Counted from the stretch's first letter, positions 9,208-19,088 are shown. The stretch is 64,000 bases of DNA from Sphingobacteriales bacterium (GCA_016708305.1 JADJGB010000008.1:1178001-1242000); one strand, 5' to 3'. Numbers and translations: made by a program. Notes: generated by a model not told the origin, from the sequence alone.

Positions 9208-10284
9208 TTAAAAATGCCAGCCGGTAATTGCTATTACGGTTGCCAGCAGTAAATTAAACAAAGAAATTGGCAATAAATATTTCCATTCCAGATTCAATAA
9301 TTGGTCAATACGCAGGCGTGGAAATGTCCATCTGAACCACATGATCACAAAAATGAGGAAGAAGGCTTTACCAAAAAACCATACAATTCCCGGAATATAA
9401 TCCATGATGGTATTGAACCAATTGTTTTCGCCAAAGTGCAAAGGCATCCATCCGCCCAAAAACAGTGTAGCGCCAATGGCACAAACAATGAATACGTTTG
9501 CATATTCTGCCAAAAAGAATAAAGCGAACTTCATGCCCGAATATTCTGTGTGAAAACCTGCCGTGAGTTCGCTCTCAGCCTCTGCCATGTCGAATGGTGC
9601 ACGATTGGTTTCGGCAGTAGCTGCTATAATGTATATTACAAATGCAATGATGGCAGGTATATGACCTTTGAATATCCACCAGCCATCTGCCTGTGCATTA
9701 ATAATGTCTGAAATGCGAAGGCTGCCGGTAAGCATCACGATAACCAGGATGGTAAGGCCGGCGCTTAGTTCATAACTTACAATTTGAGCGCCACTCCGCA
9801 TGGCGCCAAGCAATGAATACTTATTATTACTACTCCAGCCGGCAGTAAGAATACCTATCACACCAAGTGAAGATACTGCCGTAATAAAAAATATGCCGAC
9901 ATTAACATCCCAAATCTGAAATCCTTTGGAAAAAGCAAAGGGTGCCAGCACAACCATTGCTACCACCATCACTATAAAAGGAGCCAGGTTGAACAAAAAT
10001 TTGTCCACATTATTGGGTGTAAACCCTTCTTTTACAATAAGTTTTAACGTATCTGCCGCAGTTTGAAAAATACCCATCGGACCAACGCGATTGGGTCCAA
10101 GGCGGATTTGCATAAAGGAAGAAACTTTTCGCTCCATGTAAACCAAAACCAATCCTAAAAAAGCAAATAATCCAATGACCAGTACCATAATGATTACTGC
10201 TTCAATCAGAAATGCAATTGTGGGGCTAAACTGTAGGTTCAGCCAGCTATCTACCGATTTTGTTATGTTTTCTAAACTCCACAT
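9208..10284 (-). CDS. nuoH: NADH-quinone oxidoreductase subunit H
   Basis: NuoH forms part of the quinone-binding chamber in the membrane. The 358-residue protein has eight or nine helices and the family signatures GPNRVGPMGIFQTAADTLK and ETNRAPFDMAEAESELTAG, including the conserved acidic loop facing quinone. It directly follows nuoD; in 14-subunit operons nuoE, nuoF and nuoG would lie between them. Confidence 0.95.
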   Translation of the reverse strand: MWSLENITKSVDSWLNLQFSPTIAFLIEAVIIMVLVIGLFAFLGLVLVYMERKVSSFMQIRLGPNRVGPMGIFQTAADTLKLIVKEGFTPNNVDKFLFNLAPFIVMVVAMVVLAPFAFSKGFQIWDVNVGIFFITAVSSLGVIGILTAGWSSNNKYSLLGAMRSGAQIVSYELSAGLTILVIVMLTGSLRISDIINAQADGWWIFKGHIPAIIAFVIYIIAATAETNRAPFDMAEAESELTAGFHTEYSGMKFALFFLAEYANVFIVCAIGATLFLGGWMPLHFGENNWFNTIMDYIPGIVWFFGKAFFLIFVIMWFRWTFPRLRIDQLLNLEWKYLLPISLFNLLLATVIAITGWHF

Positions 10285-10398
10285 AATTGTTTGCCATTTA
10301 TTTTTTCCTCAGAGGATTGAAAAACCGGTTTTATTGGTTTGTAGAAAAATTGATTAATGTCTATTAATTCACCTATTCTCTCTTAATATTGAAATCAC

Positions 10399-11526
10399 CT
10401 ATCTGTCAATATCGGGGATTACCAAATCCACAGAACCCATTACTGCCACAAAGTCGCCTATTTTCCCGCCTTTCACCATTGTTTCCATTGCACTCAGATT
10501 GCTAAAGCCAGGAGAACGAAACTTGATTCGATAAGGAGTAGTGCCACCTTCACTTACAATATATACACCCAGCTCGCCCCTGGCTGTTTCTACCCGGCTG
10601 TAATATTCTCCTTTTGGAAGTTTTAGCACTGCTTTGGTCTTTGCCTGAAAATCTCCATCAGGAATATTGTCAATCAATTGCTCAATAATATGAATGGATT
10701 GGCGCATTTCTTCCATCCTCACTATATACCTGGCCCAAGTATCGCAGCCGGTATCGGTTATTTCTTTAAAGTCTAATTTATCATAAACTCCATACGGATA
10801 TAATTTCCTTACATCGCAACTAACGCCGCTGGCACGGGCGGTAGGCCCGCTCACTCCGTAAGAAATAGCGTCTTCTTTACTTAAAATTCCTACCCCTTTT
10901 GTTCGATTTTGAAAAATGATATTGCCCGTTACCAATTCGTCATATTCGGGTAGTTTTTCTTGAAACTGTTTTAAAAAGACCTTCACTTTTTGTTGAAAAT
11001 CGGGGTGCAAGTCAGCCATTACACCTCCCGGAACCATATAATTCATGGTAAGGCGGGTGCCACAGGTATCTTCAAAGATATCGGTTATCATTTCCCTTTC
11101 TCTAAAGGCGTGGAAAAATGGCGTCAAGGCTCCTATATCCATTGCCATACTGCCCCACCAAAGCTGGTGCGATGCCAGCCTTGTAAGTTCATCCATCAAT
11201 ATCCTGATTATCTGGGCGCGTGGTGGAATTTCTAATTCTAAACCTTTTTCTACTGCCAAACAACATGCGTGATTATTAATGTGGGATGACAGATAATCCA
11301 TGCGGCTGGTAGTATAAACAAATTGCCTGTAGTTGAGGCTTTCACACATTTTTTCAATCGAACGGTGAATATATCCTATGTGTGGCTCTAATTTGATAAT
11401 GGTTTCGCCATTTAGCGTAATTACAAAATGCAGCACTCCGTGGGTGGCAGGATGCTGAGGTCCCACATTGATCACCATGTACCCATCATGGCCTGAACGA
11501 TCTAATATTTCTGACTGGCGATACAT
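10399..11526 (-). CDS. nuoD: NADH-quinone oxidoreductase subunit D (49-kDa)
   Basis: NuoD is the peripheral-arm subunit derived from the [NiFe]-hydrogenase large subunit and forms the quinone site with NuoB. The 375-residue protein contains NVGPQHPATHGVLHF (residues about 20-34), RMDYLSSHINNHACCLAVEK and the C-terminal SVDLVIPDIDR typical of the family. It is not fused to nuoC, unlike in some Bacteroidota. A 138-base spacer with short tandem GTTTCAG units separates it from nuoC. Confidence 0.95.
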   Translation of the reverse strand: MYRQSEILDRSGHDGYMVINVGPQHPATHGVLHFVITLNGETIIKLEPHIGYIHRSIEKMCESLNYRQFVYTTSRMDYLSSHINNHACCLAVEKGLELEIPPRAQIIRILMDELTRLASHQLWWGSMAMDIGALTPFFHAFREREMITDIFEDTCGTRLTMNYMVPGGVMADLHPDFQQKVKVFLKQFQEKLPEYDELVTGNIIFQNRTKGVGILSKEDAISYGVSGPTARASGVSCDVRKLYPYGVYDKLDFKEITDTGCDTWARYIVRMEEMRQSIHIIEQLIDNIPDGDFQAKTKAVLKLPKGEYYSRVETARGELGVYIVSEGGTTPYRIKFRSPGFSNLSAMETMVKGGKIGDFVAVMGSVDLVIPDIDR

Positions 11527-11664
11527 TTTTTGTTTTAAGTTTCAGGTTTCAGGTTTGTGTAGTTGATTTATTTAATCGTAAACTTCAAACCTAAAAACCA
11601 TTTATTTAATCTTCTATATTTTAAATCCCGATAAAAATACTGTCAACTACCTAATATTATTTGA

Positions 11665-12135
11665 CTAAAGTTTTATCATATTCACCGGATCTTCAAAATC
11701 TTTTCTCATGGGATTACGGCCTTCCCATCCGTCAGGCAAAATCAGCAGGCGAAGGTCTGGATGATTAAGAAAATTCACACCAAACAATTCACACACTTCC
11801 CTTTCATGAAAATTTGCTGTTTTCCAGATCTGTGCTACTGATTCTATTTCAGGGTTATTTCTGTCTAAATCCACCTTAACCACTACAGTATCTCTGGTGC
11901 TGATAGCGCTCAGGTGATACACCATCGTAAGTTTCGTTTTCCAATCGATGCAGGTAAGGCAAAACAGATAGTCAAAAGGGAAATCACCGAAATTACGAAG
12001 CAATTGGGCTACCTGCAGCCAGTCAGCCGCCGGTACTGTCATATTCAGCCATTGCCCGCTTTCGTCAAAAGCAGCTGTTGTGAAGGTCGCAGCCAATTTT
12101 ATTTTCAGTTCTTCCTTATTCATCTTTATATACAA
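11665..12135 (-). CDS. nuoC: NADH-quinone oxidoreductase subunit C (30-kDa)
   Basis: NuoC is a peripheral-arm structural subunit. The 156-residue protein carries the C-terminal family signature FHEREVCELFGVNF ... DGWEGRNPMRKDFE (about residues 110-148). The start could be Met1 or Met5 (MNKEELKIKL); nothing decides between them. It is located between nuoB and nuoD. Confidence 0.93.
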   Translation of the reverse strand: MYIKMNKEELKIKLAATFTTAAFDESGQWLNMTVPAADWLQVAQLLRNFGDFPFDYLFCLTCIDWKTKLTMVYHLSAISTRDTVVVKVDLDRNNPEIESVAQIWKTANFHEREVCELFGVNFLNHPDLRLLILPDGWEGRNPMRKDFEDPVNMIKL

Positions 12136-12175
12136 TTATTTAAACTCAATCCTTTCCTCAACCTCAACCTCCGCC

Positions 12176-12751
12176 TCAATCTAACTCTTCACTCATCTCT
12201 TTTTTAATTTGCTCCCTTGTAAGTCCTGCCTTTATTTTTTTCTGCAATGTAATCAGTGCGTGCATCAGCGCTTCAGGGCGTGGAGGGCATCCGGGGATAT
12301 ACACATCTACCGGTATCACGTGGTCTGCTCCTTTTACTACCGAATAGGTATTATAAAAAAACGGTCCGCCACTAATAGCGCAGGCGCCCATTGCCACCAC
12401 ATATTTCGGTTCTGCCATCTGGTCGTAAAGCCTTTTAAGTACAGGAGCCATTTTGTTCACTATTGTTCCGGCAATGATAATAACATCTGCCTGCCGGGGT
12501 GTAGCGCGTACTACTTCAAATCCAAACCGACTCCAATCGTACTTTGCCGAGTTAACGCTCATAAATTCAATGGCACAACAACTGGTGCCAAAGGTGAGCG
12601 GCCAAAGCGAGTTGCTGCGTGCCCAGTTGATTACATCATCCAGCACGCCGGTACTCACCGTGGTGCCTCCCTCATTCACTATTTTGCCTGGAAAAACTTC
12701 GGTGGTGGATTGTATGGTTTGATTATCGCTCATTTTTTGTATAAAGTTCAA
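12176..12751 (-). CDS. nuoB: NADH-quinone oxidoreductase subunit B (cluster N2)
   Basis: NuoB holds the terminal [4Fe-4S] cluster N2 that reduces quinone. The four ligands are visible in 191 residues: Cys58 and Cys59 (TFGTSCCAIEFM), Cys124 (MGACAISGGPF) and Cys155 (YIPGCPPRPEA). The start may be Met1 or Met7 (MSDNQTIQ). It follows nuoA by about 55 bases. Confidence 0.95.
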   Translation of the reverse strand: MNFIQKMSDNQTIQSTTEVFPGKIVNEGGTTVSTGVLDDVINWARSNSLWPLTFGTSCCAIEFMSVNSAKYDWSRFGFEVVRATPRQADVIIIAGTIVNKMAPVLKRLYDQMAEPKYVVAMGACAISGGPFFYNTYSVVKGADHVIPVDVYIPGCPPRPEALMHALITLQKKIKAGLTREQIKKEMSEELD

Positions 12752-12807
12752 TGATTAAGGTTATTCTTCGCCATAAGGGAGTAAAAATCAACCTTTTACC
12801 TGGTTTA

Positions 12808-13158
12808 TTACTGCCATTTCAACGCTCCTTTTTTGTGAGCGTATAAGAATCCCATAAACAATATAAAGAAAAATATTACTACCTCTATCAGCGCCAGCCA
12901 TCCTACGCTTTTCACTACTACCGCCCAGGGATAGAGAAATATTAATTCAACATCAAAAATCAAAAATATTAAGGCAAATAAATAATAACCCACATTAAAC
13001 TGAATCCAACTGGGTCCTTTTGTGGGTATTCCACATTCATAGGGTTCGCCCTTTTGTTCATTGGTTCCGGCTTTCAGCACAAGCTTGGAAATGAGCAATG
13101 CAATTACTGAAAAAGCAATTGCAGCAATGGCAAGAATTATGATCGATGCAGCTCCCAT
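12808..13158 (-). CDS. nuoA: NADH-quinone oxidoreductase subunit A
   Basis: NuoA is a three-helix membrane subunit, 116 residues, with the conserved loop GEPYECGIPTKGP between TM1 and TM2 and the acidic TM2 stretch LIFLIFDVELIFLYPWAVV. It is the first gene of the operon. The upstream 120 bases are AT-rich and hold a TATATTTA resembling a -7 box one mismatch from TAnnTTTG, but no clear -33 element. Confidence 0.95.
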   Translation of the reverse strand: MGAASIIILAIAAIAFSVIALLISKLVLKAGTNEQKGEPYECGIPTKGPSWIQFNVGYYLFALIFLIFDVELIFLYPWAVVVKSVGWLALIEVVIFFFILFMGFLYAHKKGALKWQ

Positions 13159-13282
13159 TGATTCATTTTTTAATCATGGCAAAAATAATGTTAAGGCATT
13201 ATACGAATCTATGATAAATATATACAGAAATATGTTATTTATCATTTTTTGTTAAGAAAATAATGGTTATGTAGAAGAAGGT

Positions 13283-13678
13283 TTAGATTAACCAGGGAAA
13301 TTTAAAACAAACTTCGTCAAAAAGGCTATAATCGGCAGGGCCGTTTACCGAAAAAGTTTTTACGAGCGCTGCTTCTTTCTCCAAAAGTTCTTTTGCATAG
13401 GTAAGGGATGCTCCTGTTTTTACACGGTCTTCTACCAATAAAATACGCCGGTTATTAAATTCAAAGTCAATCGGAACAATCAGTTTTGGCGTATCATAAA
13501 TAGGTTTTTGCTTTGCATCACGCCAATTGATTTGCAGTAAACGCATTTCTATATTTAGCCGCTGATTGAGGATGGCAGCAGGAATAATGCCGCCATTGGC
13601 AATAGCCACTAACAAGTCAAAATCTTCTTCAAAGGTGAATGAAGATAATTTTTCCTTTACTTCTTCAAATGATTTCAA
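13283..13678 (-). CDS. Phosphoribosyltransferase family protein
   Basis: The 131-residue protein has the type I phosphoribosyltransferase core. ILLVEDRVKTGAS (about residues 78-90) is the PRPP-binding loop, and LLVAIANGGIIPA (about 22-34) is the preceding strand and substrate loop with the GG turn. The family transfers phosphoribose from PRPP to purine or other bases; the hood that decides specificity is too short to assign a substrate. It lies 40 bases downstream of the ECF-type membrane protein on the same strand, which hints at salvage of an imported nucleobase (inference). Confidence 0.8.
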   Translation of the reverse strand: MKSFEEVKEKLSSFTFEEDFDLLVAIANGGIIPAAILNQRLNIEMRLLQINWRDAKQKPIYDTPKLIVPIDFEFNNRRILLVEDRVKTGASLTYAKELLEKEAALVKTFSVNGPADYSLFDEVCFKFPWLI

Positions 13679-13718
13679 TAATTGCGGGTCGGAACTTATG
13701 TCCTTTTTTTGATTGTTT

Positions 13719-14227
13719 TTAATATTTAGCCAAAGCTTTTAATACAATATAGCCGCCAAATATTTGCAAAAAAATACCCGGAAGACCCAGTTTCAAATCC
13801 TGAACAGCCAGGTTAATATCTTTTACAATTGCCCATTCAACAACCGAGCCCAAAAGCTGATAAGCCAATACCACAATAACAAGAGCAAGTATAGAAATGT
13901 TTTGAAATATTTTGCTGCCGCAAAAGCTGCGATTGCAAGAAAGACTGATTTTATAAGAATGGCCGGTAATACTGAAGCAGGAGGCATCCCAAAAAAGGCA
14001 TAATTTAATACCGGAGATAAAACGGCCGTCAATAAACCTGCCATTAGGCCATATTTATAGGCTGCTATAAGTGTGAAAAAGTAAATTGGCAGAAAGATTA
14101 AACCTCCATTGGGTATTAAATGCGCCAATTGCGGAAATAAAATATTACCAATTACAAATATTCCTGCGAAAAGATAGGTGCGAAAATCGCCCAATGTCAA
14201 ATTACGAAGTTGAATTGAAGCATTCAT
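13719..14227 (-). CDS. ECF-type transporter substrate-binding (S) component-like membrane protein (frameshifted)
   Basis: This is a small integral membrane protein of about 169 residues with five or six hydrophobic segments and the loop FFTLIAAYKYGLMAGLLTAV followed by a Pro/Asn-containing segment, as in S components of energy-coupling factor vitamin transporters. The frame breaks at about 13890, where KYFKTF should read KYFKNISILALVIVV; one missing A in TTCAAAACATT restores a continuous frame to the TAA at 13719-13721. No ECF ATPase or T component is nearby, so it would share a module encoded elsewhere. The family call is moderate and the substrate is unknown. Confidence 0.6.
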
Positions 14228-14484
14228 AATATCTAAATTATTGGTTTATATATTTTTATTTTAATGTTACCTTAATCTATGGTACAATATTTGACATCAA
14301 CTGTGATAAGTTAATTAAAAATTGAAGGTACAAAATTTTTGTAGAACAGTTACCATGATTTTTGACAGGTTTAGGTTTAAATCGAATATTGAGTTAGGTG
14401 TTGATAAAAGACTTAAAAAAAGCAAATAAAGTATTATAAAATGGGAATATATAAAAAATGGAATCAAATGAATTTATAATTCTA

Positions 14485-14492
14485 TACTTTTG
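14485..14492 (+). promoter_or_regulatory. Possible -7 element upstream of gldK, in a 330-bp gene-free stretch
   Basis: TACTTTTG matches the Bacteroidota -7 consensus TAnnTTTG, about 80 bases before the gldK start. No TTTG is found at the expected -33 position. Apart from this I see only AT-rich sequence between 14228 and 14557, and no RNA gene. Confidence 0.35.
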
Positions 14493-14572
14493 TAGTTTAT
14501 CAAAAGTTAACCTGATTAATTAATATTCAGGTTTTTGAATTTTAAATCAATCCACTTGTGAAAATTCTTAAT

Positions 14573-15769
14573 ATGAAATTCCCGTTTATTACGTTAGTAT
14601 TGGTATTATTAATAAATGTGGCTGATGCTCAAAAGGCTGTCAGGCTCAAGAAGCTTGTGAGTAAAAACTCTTCAGCGACATCCACTGTCCCTATTCAGAT
14701 GGTAGAGATTGCCACCGGTACATTTATTCTTGAAAGCCGTAGGGACAGTGCTTCTGCCAACGAAAGAGAAAAGATAAAACCTATTCTGATAAGCGAGTTT
14801 TATATTTCGCAAACAGAGGTTACCAATGCACAATACAAAGAATTTGTGAACTGGGTACGCGACTCAATTGCCGCAAAAAAATTAGGCGGAAAGTATGTAA
14901 AAGTTTCTACGGCAAATGATTCAGTGGTGAACTGGAAAAATGCTTCGGGTATCAATTATGCTGATGGAGATGTAATAAATAAGCTGGGTGACATTTTTTT
15001 GGATCCGTCTAAAACAATAGGCCAAAAAAGAGTACTCGACCCCTCAAAACTAATTTATCTAATGGAGGGCTTTAACTATACCCAAGCTGCAAAAAAGGAA
15101 AATGCAGGCCGAAATCCCAATGATTTTATTTACAAATACAATGTGCCGGTTTATTCTGATACACTTACATGGATGAGAGACTTTGGTTACTCCAACAATG
15201 AGCAGATGGCTGTGGGCTATTATGACAGTCCCAAATATCAGAACTATCCGGTAGTGGGTGTCAACTGGATGCAGGCAAATGCTTTTTGCGACTGGATGAC
15301 CAAGCACAAAATAAATAATCAGCAAAGCAAAAACAAGATGGCAGAAGGAGGCAAATGTCGCCTGCCCACTGAGGCAGAATGGATGTATGCTGCCAGCCTT
15401 AATGAAGGCAAGCATAAAAATGCCGATAGCAAAAAGAATGAAGAAAAAGTGGAAGAAAAAATATTCCCAAGTAATGTCCTGGAAGCGCAAAAGGGAGCGT
15501 TAGCCATTTATGGTCTGGCCGACAATGTTTCGGAGTGGACGGGTACCTCTTATTATGAAGGAGGCGAAAATTTTCAAAACAGATTCAACCCCGATATTCA
15601 ATGGGGAACCCCTGATAGTCAATCATTATCCAAAAGAAGAAAAGTTGTAAGAGGAGGAAGCTGGAAAGATACACCCATGTTAAAAACAACTAATAACCGC
15701 TCTTATGAAGATATGGCGGATGCCCATTCGTTTTTAGGCTTTAGAATCGTAGTGAATTTACCACAATAA
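14573..15769 (+). CDS. gldK: Gliding motility/T9SS protein GldK
   Basis: GldK (PorK) builds, with GldN, the periplasmic ring of the type IX secretion system under the outer membrane. After an N-terminal signal peptide (KFPFITLVLVLLINVADA) the protein has a formylglycine-generating-enzyme-like fold: FYISQTEVTNAQYKEFVNW, VVGVNWMQANAFCDWM, CRLPTEAEWMYAA, DNVSEWTGTSYY, RKVVRGGSWKD and FLGFRIV at the end. The length of about 398 residues fits. I choose ATG 14573 over the GTG at 14558 because it starts directly at the signal peptide. A lipobox cysteine, common in GldK, is not seen. It is the first gene of the gldKLMN operon. Confidence 0.92.
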   Translation: MKFPFITLVLVLLINVADAQKAVRLKKLVSKNSSATSTVPIQMVEIATGTFILESRRDSASANEREKIKPILISEFYISQTEVTNAQYKEFVNWVRDSIAAKKLGGKYVKVSTANDSVVNWKNASGINYADGDVINKLGDIFLDPSKTIGQKRVLDPSKLIYLMEGFNYTQAAKKENAGRNPNDFIYKYNVPVYSDTLTWMRDFGYSNNEQMAVGYYDSPKYQNYPVVGVNWMQANAFCDWMTKHKINNQQSKNKMAEGGKCRLPTEAEWMYAASLNEGKHKNADSKKNEEKVEEKIFPSNVLEAQKGALAIYGLADNVSEWTGTSYYEGGENFQNRFNPDIQWGTPDSQSLSKRRKVVRGGSWKDTPMLKTTNNRSYEDMADAHSFLGFRIVVNLPQ

Positions 15770-15790
15770 TAAAAATCAAAGAATCATATT

Positions 15791-16420
15791 ATGGCTTTAG
15801 AAAAAGTTAGACCCATTGATCGTTATCTTGAAATTTTCTATGCACTGGGTGCGGTGCCTGTTCTTTTAGGCGCTTTGTTTAAAATAACCAATACCACTTT
15901 TATGGGGTCTGCCAACACCTGGTTGCAGATTGGGTTATTTACAGAGGCAGCAGTATTTCTAAGCTTTGGATTGTTATACATCTTTGCACCGCCTAAAAAG
16001 GTTGATGAGCTGGGCAATCCGGTAACTTTTACAGGAGATGATGATGCTTCAGAAAAGCCGCAAGGCGCTACTTTGGCAATGGAAGACATGTTGAGAGCCG
16101 CAGATATTACTCCCGAATCGCTGGAAAAATTGGGGCAGGGGTTCAAATCGTTGGAAGCCAACATCAATAAAATGAGCGCTGCATCGGCAAGCATCATTGA
16201 AACAGAAGAATATGCAAAGCAGGTGAAAGAAGCGACCCTGGCTATGAACAGGATGAATACCTACTACAATAAACTGGCCGAAACCTCGCATAATCTGTTG
16301 AGTAGTGCAGAGGATGCTCAAAAAACCCAAAAGGAGATGGGAGATTTGGCCAAAAACCTGGCTCGGTTGAATGATGTGTATAAAAACATGATTTCTGCAA
16401 TGCAAATCAAAGGAGCGTAA
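15791..16420 (+). CDS. gldL: Gliding motility/T9SS motor protein GldL
   Basis: GldL is the inner-membrane stator-type component that, with GldM, energises T9SS secretion and gliding. Two transmembrane helices are visible within the first 70 residues (LEIFYALGAVPVLLGALF and LQIGLFTEAAVFLSFGLLY), followed by a cytoplasmic region with heptad-like coiled-coil character (LEKLGQGFKSLEANINKM, about residues 112-135, and later). The 209-residue length is near the short end for the family. It starts 21 bases after gldK. Confidence 0.92.
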   Translation: MALEKVRPIDRYLEIFYALGAVPVLLGALFKITNTTFMGSANTWLQIGLFTEAAVFLSFGLLYIFAPPKKVDELGNPVTFTGDDDASEKPQGATLAMEDMLRAADITPESLEKLGQGFKSLEANINKMSAASASIIETEEYAKQVKEATLAMNRMNTYYNKLAETSHNLLSSAEDAQKTQKEMGDLAKNLARLNDVYKNMISAMQIKGA

Positions 16421-16450
16421 CTTTTCATTTTTTTATTTAAACTTTATTGA

Positions 16451-17965
16451 ATGGCGTTACCTCGTGAGCCTCGGCAAAAAATGATTAATCTGATGTATTT
16501 GGTGCTTACAGCAATGCTGGCGCTGAACGTATCTTCCGAAATATTGAATGCATTTAAAACTATTGACAAGAGTTTTTCTGTAGCTAATAATACCATTAAC
16601 GAAAAAACAAATACGCTTTTCGCTTCTTTGGAAGAAAAGCTAAAGGACCCTAAGTCGAGTCAACTGGCAGCCGTTTGGGCACCCAAAGCCCAAAAAGTCA
16701 GACAACTTTCGGAAGAAATGCTCAACTATATTGAAGATATTAAAACTCAAATTAAGAACGAATCGCACTTTGACCCCGAAACAGGGAAATACAAAGAAAG
16801 TGATTTGGATGTACCCACTCGACTTTTAATAGATAAAAAGATGGGGAAGGCGCTTTTCCAAAAACTTACAGAATACAAGAACTTTGTACTGGCAATCGAT
16901 CCTGAAATTAAATCTCAGTTTGAAAATTCATTACCGTTGGATTTGACCGTGCCAAAGGTTGAAAATAAAGAAAACCGTACCTGGGAGGCAGCCTATTTCA
17001 GAATGACTCCTTCTGTAGCAGCGATTACTATTCTTTCCAAATTTCAAAACGATATCAGAAATACCGAATCGCAAGTTGTAGAATTTGCCCATAATAAGAT
17101 TGGTGAAGTAAAGGTGGTTTATGATGAGTTTCAGGCATTGGCTGCAGCAAACACTCAGTTTTTGCTCCCCGGACAGGAATTCACGATCACGGCAGGTGTG
17201 GGAGCATTCAGCAAAAATGCAAAACCAACGGTAACCATTGACGGCGCGGTTATTCCGCTCAATGCCAATGGATTGGCTGAATATAAAACAGTAGCAGGAA
17301 GCCCGGGTACTTACTCCAGAAAAGTAAATATTTCTTTCCTGAAGCCGGATGGAACTACTTCTACACTTACAAGAGATATTCAATACACAATAGGTGCGCC
17401 TACCGGCCTGAATATCAGCGCCGATGCTGTAAAGGTATTGTACGTGGGCCTTGATAACCCTATTTCAGTAGCTGGAGGCAGTGGTACCAACGCCAAAGAT
17501 TTAAGAGTATCTATCAGTCAGGGTTCCATTTCGGGCAGCAATGGTAAATATATGGCCCGAGTAACCACACCGGGTACTGCTAAAGTATCGGTAAATGATG
17601 GCAAACAATCTGTTAGCTACGATTTCAGGGTAAGAACAGTACCTACTCCTACTGCAATGGTGGGTGAGAGCAAAGGTGGAAGAATGAGGGTGAATGATTT
17701 TAAAGCGCAGGCAGGTGTACGCGCCGAATTGGAAAATTTTGTATTTGAGGGTGTTAAATTTACCGTAACCAGTTATACCATTACCTTCACAGGTGCCGGT
17801 TACACTGAATTTATGCATAAATCCGTAACCGGTAATTCATTTGGCCCGGCTCGTTCACTAATCGAAATGGCAAAACCCGGAAGTACAATTACCATAGACG
17901 AAATAAGGGCAGAGGGTCCCGGTGGAAATCGTCTGTTAGCGCCGATAGCGTTTAATCTTTTTTAG
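16451..17965 (+). CDS. gldM: Gliding motility/T9SS motor protein GldM
   Basis: GldM spans the inner membrane once near the N-terminus (MINLMYLVLTAMLALNVS, residues 11-28) and extends through the periplasm as a dimer to the GldKN ring. The 504-residue protein has the expected helical N-terminal periplasmic domain (LFASLEEKLKDPKSSQLAAV) followed by Ig-like beta domains (GQEFTITAGVGAFSKNAKPT and following) and ends with IAFNLF. Length and neighbours match; it is uninterrupted. Confidence 0.93.
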   Translation: MALPREPRQKMINLMYLVLTAMLALNVSSEILNAFKTIDKSFSVANNTINEKTNTLFASLEEKLKDPKSSQLAAVWAPKAQKVRQLSEEMLNYIEDIKTQIKNESHFDPETGKYKESDLDVPTRLLIDKKMGKALFQKLTEYKNFVLAIDPEIKSQFENSLPLDLTVPKVENKENRTWEAAYFRMTPSVAAITILSKFQNDIRNTESQVVEFAHNKIGEVKVVYDEFQALAAANTQFLLPGQEFTITAGVGAFSKNAKPTVTIDGAVIPLNANGLAEYKTVAGSPGTYSRKVNISFLKPDGTTSTLTRDIQYTIGAPTGLNISADAVKVLYVGLDNPISVAGGSGTNAKDLRVSISQGSISGSNGKYMARVTTPGTAKVSVNDGKQSVSYDFRVRTVPTPTAMVGESKGGRMRVNDFKAQAGVRAELENFVFEGVKFTVTSYTITFTGAGYTEFMHKSVTGNSFGPARSLIEMAKPGSTITIDEIRAEGPGGNRLLAPIAFNLF

Positions 17966-18000
17966 GACAAATATCAATAATAACTTAATCCGAATCAGTT

Positions 18001-19088
18001 ATGAAAAATATTGTAATTTTTAAATATGTATTAACAGCTCTGGTTATTTTTTTTATAACCAACAGTATATTTGCCCAGCGCAAATCGCCACGCAGCGCTT
18101 ATGATACCAAGCCCGCTTCGGCTTATGACAAAAAAGCTCCTGCGGCCAATAATACCAAGTCTGCACCTGCAAAAAAAACATCTACTGCAAAAAAAGGAGA
18201 AGTTGTAACCAATACGGACTCGGCCTCCTCCTCCTATAACAATAAACTTCCTATTGAGTTAGTGGTAGATGAAGGGGCCGATGACGGACTTTATGGCGCT
18301 ACCAAACCATCATTAAGAAAGGATAACATTCTGGAAGACGGCGACAATGACAGTACTGCTACTCCGTTGCCATATACAGCGTTGTACTCATCCGACGCAT
18401 TGTTCAGGGTGAGGGTATGGCGCACCATTGATACACGTACTCAAAAAACTCGGTTTATTTTTACAATAAGGATATAGAAGGTGGTAACAATACAAGGTTA
18501 ATAAACCTGATGTTGAAAGCAATAAAAGATGATGGAGTACAGGCTTTCAGCAACGTTGATGACCGTTTTACTACCTCAATAAGTTTCGACGATGCATTGT
18601 CTGGTTTTGGAGGCGGTAAGGATACCAGCGCCAAATATGACCTTGAAGGAAATATTGTGGGCTATCAGGTGAGGGCAAAGAGTGTTTCTGCAGATAGTGT
18701 TTACAAGTTCAGAATCAAGGAAGAATGGTTATTTAATAAAAGAGATGGTAAAACCTATGTAAGAATTCTGGGAATTGCGCCTTTGTTTAAATACGTTACC
18801 TCCGATGGTTATGTAATGGATAATAGCGAACACGCCGTTTTCTGGATTTATTATCCTGACCTAAGAAAAACACTGGTTCGCAACCGTATAAACAATCCAT
18901 TAAAACTGGGTGGTTCGCTCACCTGGGAAGAAGTGTTTGAAAACAGATTGTTTGAAAGCACAATCATCAAATCTTCCCTTGATGCAGAAAATGGGTACAA
19001 CAACTCTCCGCTGACGCAAGAACAGGCGGGTGTGATTGAAAAGCAATTAGGAAGATTAAGTGACAGGTTGTGGAATAACTCAAATTAA
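18001..19088 (+). CDS. gldN: Gliding motility/T9SS ring protein GldN (frameshifted)
   Basis: GldN (PorN) partners GldK in the periplasmic ring. A signal peptide ends at FAQ (about residue 25), followed by a Lys/Ala/Ser-rich segment. The conserved domain begins at LPYTALYSSDALFRVRVWRTID and is continued in the next frame from about 18480 (LMLKAIKDDGVQAFSNVDD, then LFNKRDGKTYVRILGIAP and EHAVFWIYYPDLRKTL). The break lies in CAAAAAACT at about 18440-18448: one more A gives the continuous QKNSVYFYNKDIEGGNN. Corrected length is about 362 residues. It is the last of gldKLMN. Confidence 0.88.

Noticed and set aside
18430..18460. Programmed ribosomal frameshift in gldN
   Set aside because: The A6 run is suggestive, but similar breaks occur in many unrelated genes of the window, so a shared technical cause is simpler.
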